NCBI RefSeq assembly: GCF_004354555.1
Contig: NZ_PUFH01000004.1
Coordinates: forward strand, 186,001 to 250,000
Source of the DNA: Leuconostoc citreum
GTDB taxonomy: Bacteria; Bacillota; Bacilli; Lactobacillales; Lactobacillaceae
Direction of reading: 5' to 3'
DNA length: 64,000 bases
How positions within the stretch are numbered: position 1 is the stretch's first letter; each line of letters starts with the position of its first letter. Shown in pieces: positions 62,601 through 64,000 of this stretch. The notes beneath the pieces were generated by a model that ran no database searches, had not been told where the DNA came from, and worked only from the letters and a program-made list of their open reading frames with translations. Both the position numbers and the translations under genes were made by a program.

Positions 62601-63758
62601 ATGACAAAGTATTTTACATCAGAATCAGTATCTGCGGGGCATCCAGATAAAATAGCCGATCAAATAGCGGATGCGATTTTAGATGCTGTTTTAGCACAAG
62701 ATCCTAATGCACGTGCAGCAATTGAAGTGACAACTTCAACAGGCGATGTATCAATTTTTGGTGAATTATCGACATCTGCCTATGTCAATGTTCGGCAAAT
62801 TGCGACTGAAACCATTCGTGAAATTGGTTATAATCATGCAGAATTAGGATTCACCGCTGATTCTGTTAATGTATCTAACAAAATTGTCGAACAATCAGGC
62901 GATATTGCCCAAGCAGTCGACAATGCTGATGATGACCCAGAACAATTAGGAGCAGGTGATCAAGGCATGGTGTTTGGCTATGCGACAAATGAAACTGATA
63001 GTTATTTGCCACTCACATTAGCCTTATCACACCGTTTGATGCGTAAAATTCGTGATGTGCGTGAAGCGGGCATAGTTGGTTACTTGCGTCCAGATGCTAA
63101 GGCAGAAGTCAGTGTTGAATTGGATGACCAAGATCATATTACACGCATTGCGGCTGTTGTATTATCCACACAACATGATGAAAATGTTTCTCTTGAACAA
63201 TTAAGAAAAGATGTACGTGAATTAGTTATTGACCAAGTATTGCCACAAGAATTAGTTGATGATAAGACAATTTACTATATTAATCCATCTGGTCGCTTTG
63301 TGCTCGGTGGACCGCAAGCAGATTCTGGTTTAACGGGACGTAAAATTATTGTAGATACGTACGGTGGTGCAGCACATCACGGTGGTGGTGCGTTCTCTGG
63401 AAAAGATGCCACGAAAGTAGATCGCTCAGCAGCTTACTTTGCTCGCTATGTTGCAAAAAACCTTGTGGCAGCAGGCGTTGCTGATAAACTCGAGCTTCAA
63501 ATTGCGTACGCTATTGGTGTTGCCCAACCAGTATCATTGAATATTGATACATTTGGCACAGCCAAAATTGACGAAGCTAAAATCCGCGATATTACGGCAG
63601 AACTTTTTGATTTCCGACCATTGGCAATTATTAACCAACTTAATTTACGACGTCCAATCTATAAGCAAACAGCAGCATTTGGTCATTTTGGTCGTACCGA
63701 TATTGATTTACCTTGGGAAGCACTAGACCGTGTCGATGAAATCAAGGCTCGCCTCTAA
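62601..63758 (+). CDS. metK: S-adenosylmethionine synthetase
   Basis: The 385-residue cytoplasmic enzyme makes SAM from methionine and ATP. Motifs are [22 protein letters not shown] (ATP/Mg site), [16 protein letters not shown] (near 116), the phosphate loop [19 protein letters not shown] (near 253) and the C-terminal [20 protein letters not shown] lies 13 bases before ATG 62601; a four-codon frame ATG 62590 to TGA 62604 overlaps this start. Regulation by the SAM riboswitch closes a feedback loop. Confidence 0.95.
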
Positions 63759-63791
63759 TTTTTTACCCGCTGGAATATGTTAGAATAGGAT

Positions 63792-64000
63792 ATGTTTAAA
63801 AAGCAGTCAACAATTCAATTTTTAATGTTCGGTGTAGCAATTGGCGAGAGCATGACGCAATTGTCTAATAGTCAGCAAGAAGCATTGCTACAACAGCCGA
63901 TGAATTTTCAGCAGGACCTAAGATGGGGTGCCCAAACAAGTTTAGCTTTGACGACGGTCGCTAGCTTATCAAGAGGTTATCAGTTAGCCGATGTCATGAA
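63792..64000 (+). CDS. unrecognised gene, N-terminal part
   Basis: ATG 63792 behind ATAGGAT opens a frame that stays open to the end of the window (69 codons). The start MFKKQSTIQFLMFGVAIGES is followed by Gln- and Thr-rich sequence with no clear family. A mild hydrophobic segment lies at residues 9-18. Too little is present to name it. Confidence 0.5.
   Translation, partial: MFKKQSTIQFLMFGVAIGESMTQLSNSQQEALLQQPMNFQQDLRWGAQTSLALTTVASLSRGYQLADVM

Noticed and set aside
1-64000. CRISPR array, insertion sequence or prophage
   Set aside because: No regularly spaced repeats, transposase, integrase or phage structural genes were found when reading the window.

Overview
The window looks like chromosome of a low-GC heterofermentative lactic acid bacterium, most likely Leuconostoc or a close relative. 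This rests on a GH70 dextransucrase, trehalose-6-phosphate phosphorylase, ykoEDC-tenA thiamin salvage, two manganese riboswitches, a Met T-box and the general AT-rich coding style. No 16S or other species marker is present, so the genus is inferred. I see no insertion sequence, prophage or CRISPR array. Most of the window is ordinary core and carbohydrate-accessory DNA with unusually rich RNA-level control.

Layout. 1-5185: end of an amino-acid permease, a P-type ATPase behind a yybP-ykoY manganese riboswitch, and a DUF2130 coiled-coil protein. 5305-13548: L-ascorbate uptake and catabolism (ulaG-C-A-B-D-E-F, with a cre site) divergent from a PRD/Mga-like regulator and a HAD phosphatase. 13678-14430: tRNA-Glu and a 107-residue unknown protein behind what I read as a SAM riboswitch. 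14581-20394: trehalose operon (treR, PTS IIABC, GH65 phosphorylase, pgmB). 20518-23040: ABC exporter followed by a LytTR/DUF3021 pair. 23201-25279: topoisomerase III. 25317-31322: HxlR repressor divergent from a six-gene redox-type operon. 31405-33884: DyP peroxidase divergent from an MFS pump, with PerR-like boxes between them. 34082-38579: a dextransucrase gene broken by one inserted T. 38630-42175: thiamin precursor ECF transporter and TenA under a TPP riboswitch. 42295-46465: disulfide oxidoreductase, tRNA-Gln, PgpA-like protein, nagA-nagR. 46494-51767: methionine ABC transporter operon with a peptidase under a Met T-box. 51821-57931: two membrane proteins, then a second manganese-riboswitch P-type ATPase with a small alanine-rich protein. 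57968-61440: cysteine-free Fur/PerR-like regulator divergent from two VIT-family transporters, then BrkB-like and DUF1054 proteins. 61471-64000: membrane protein, metK behind a second SAM riboswitch, and the start of an unrecognised gene.

How the parts connect. Metal and oxidant handling recurs: two Mn-sensing leaders on two different P2 ATPases, two VIT transporters, and a Fur-family regulator whose probable 7-1-7 operator also lies between dyp and the MFS gene. Methionine/SAM control also recurs: T-box on metQQ-M20-metNI, SAM riboswitch on metK, and the same aptamer architecture in front of an orphan small protein. The most unusual items are that orphan, the pair of P4-less SAM-type aptamers with covarying helices, the cysteine-free PerR-like protein, and the HxlR-controlled operon of divergent TIM-like and CinA-like proteins.
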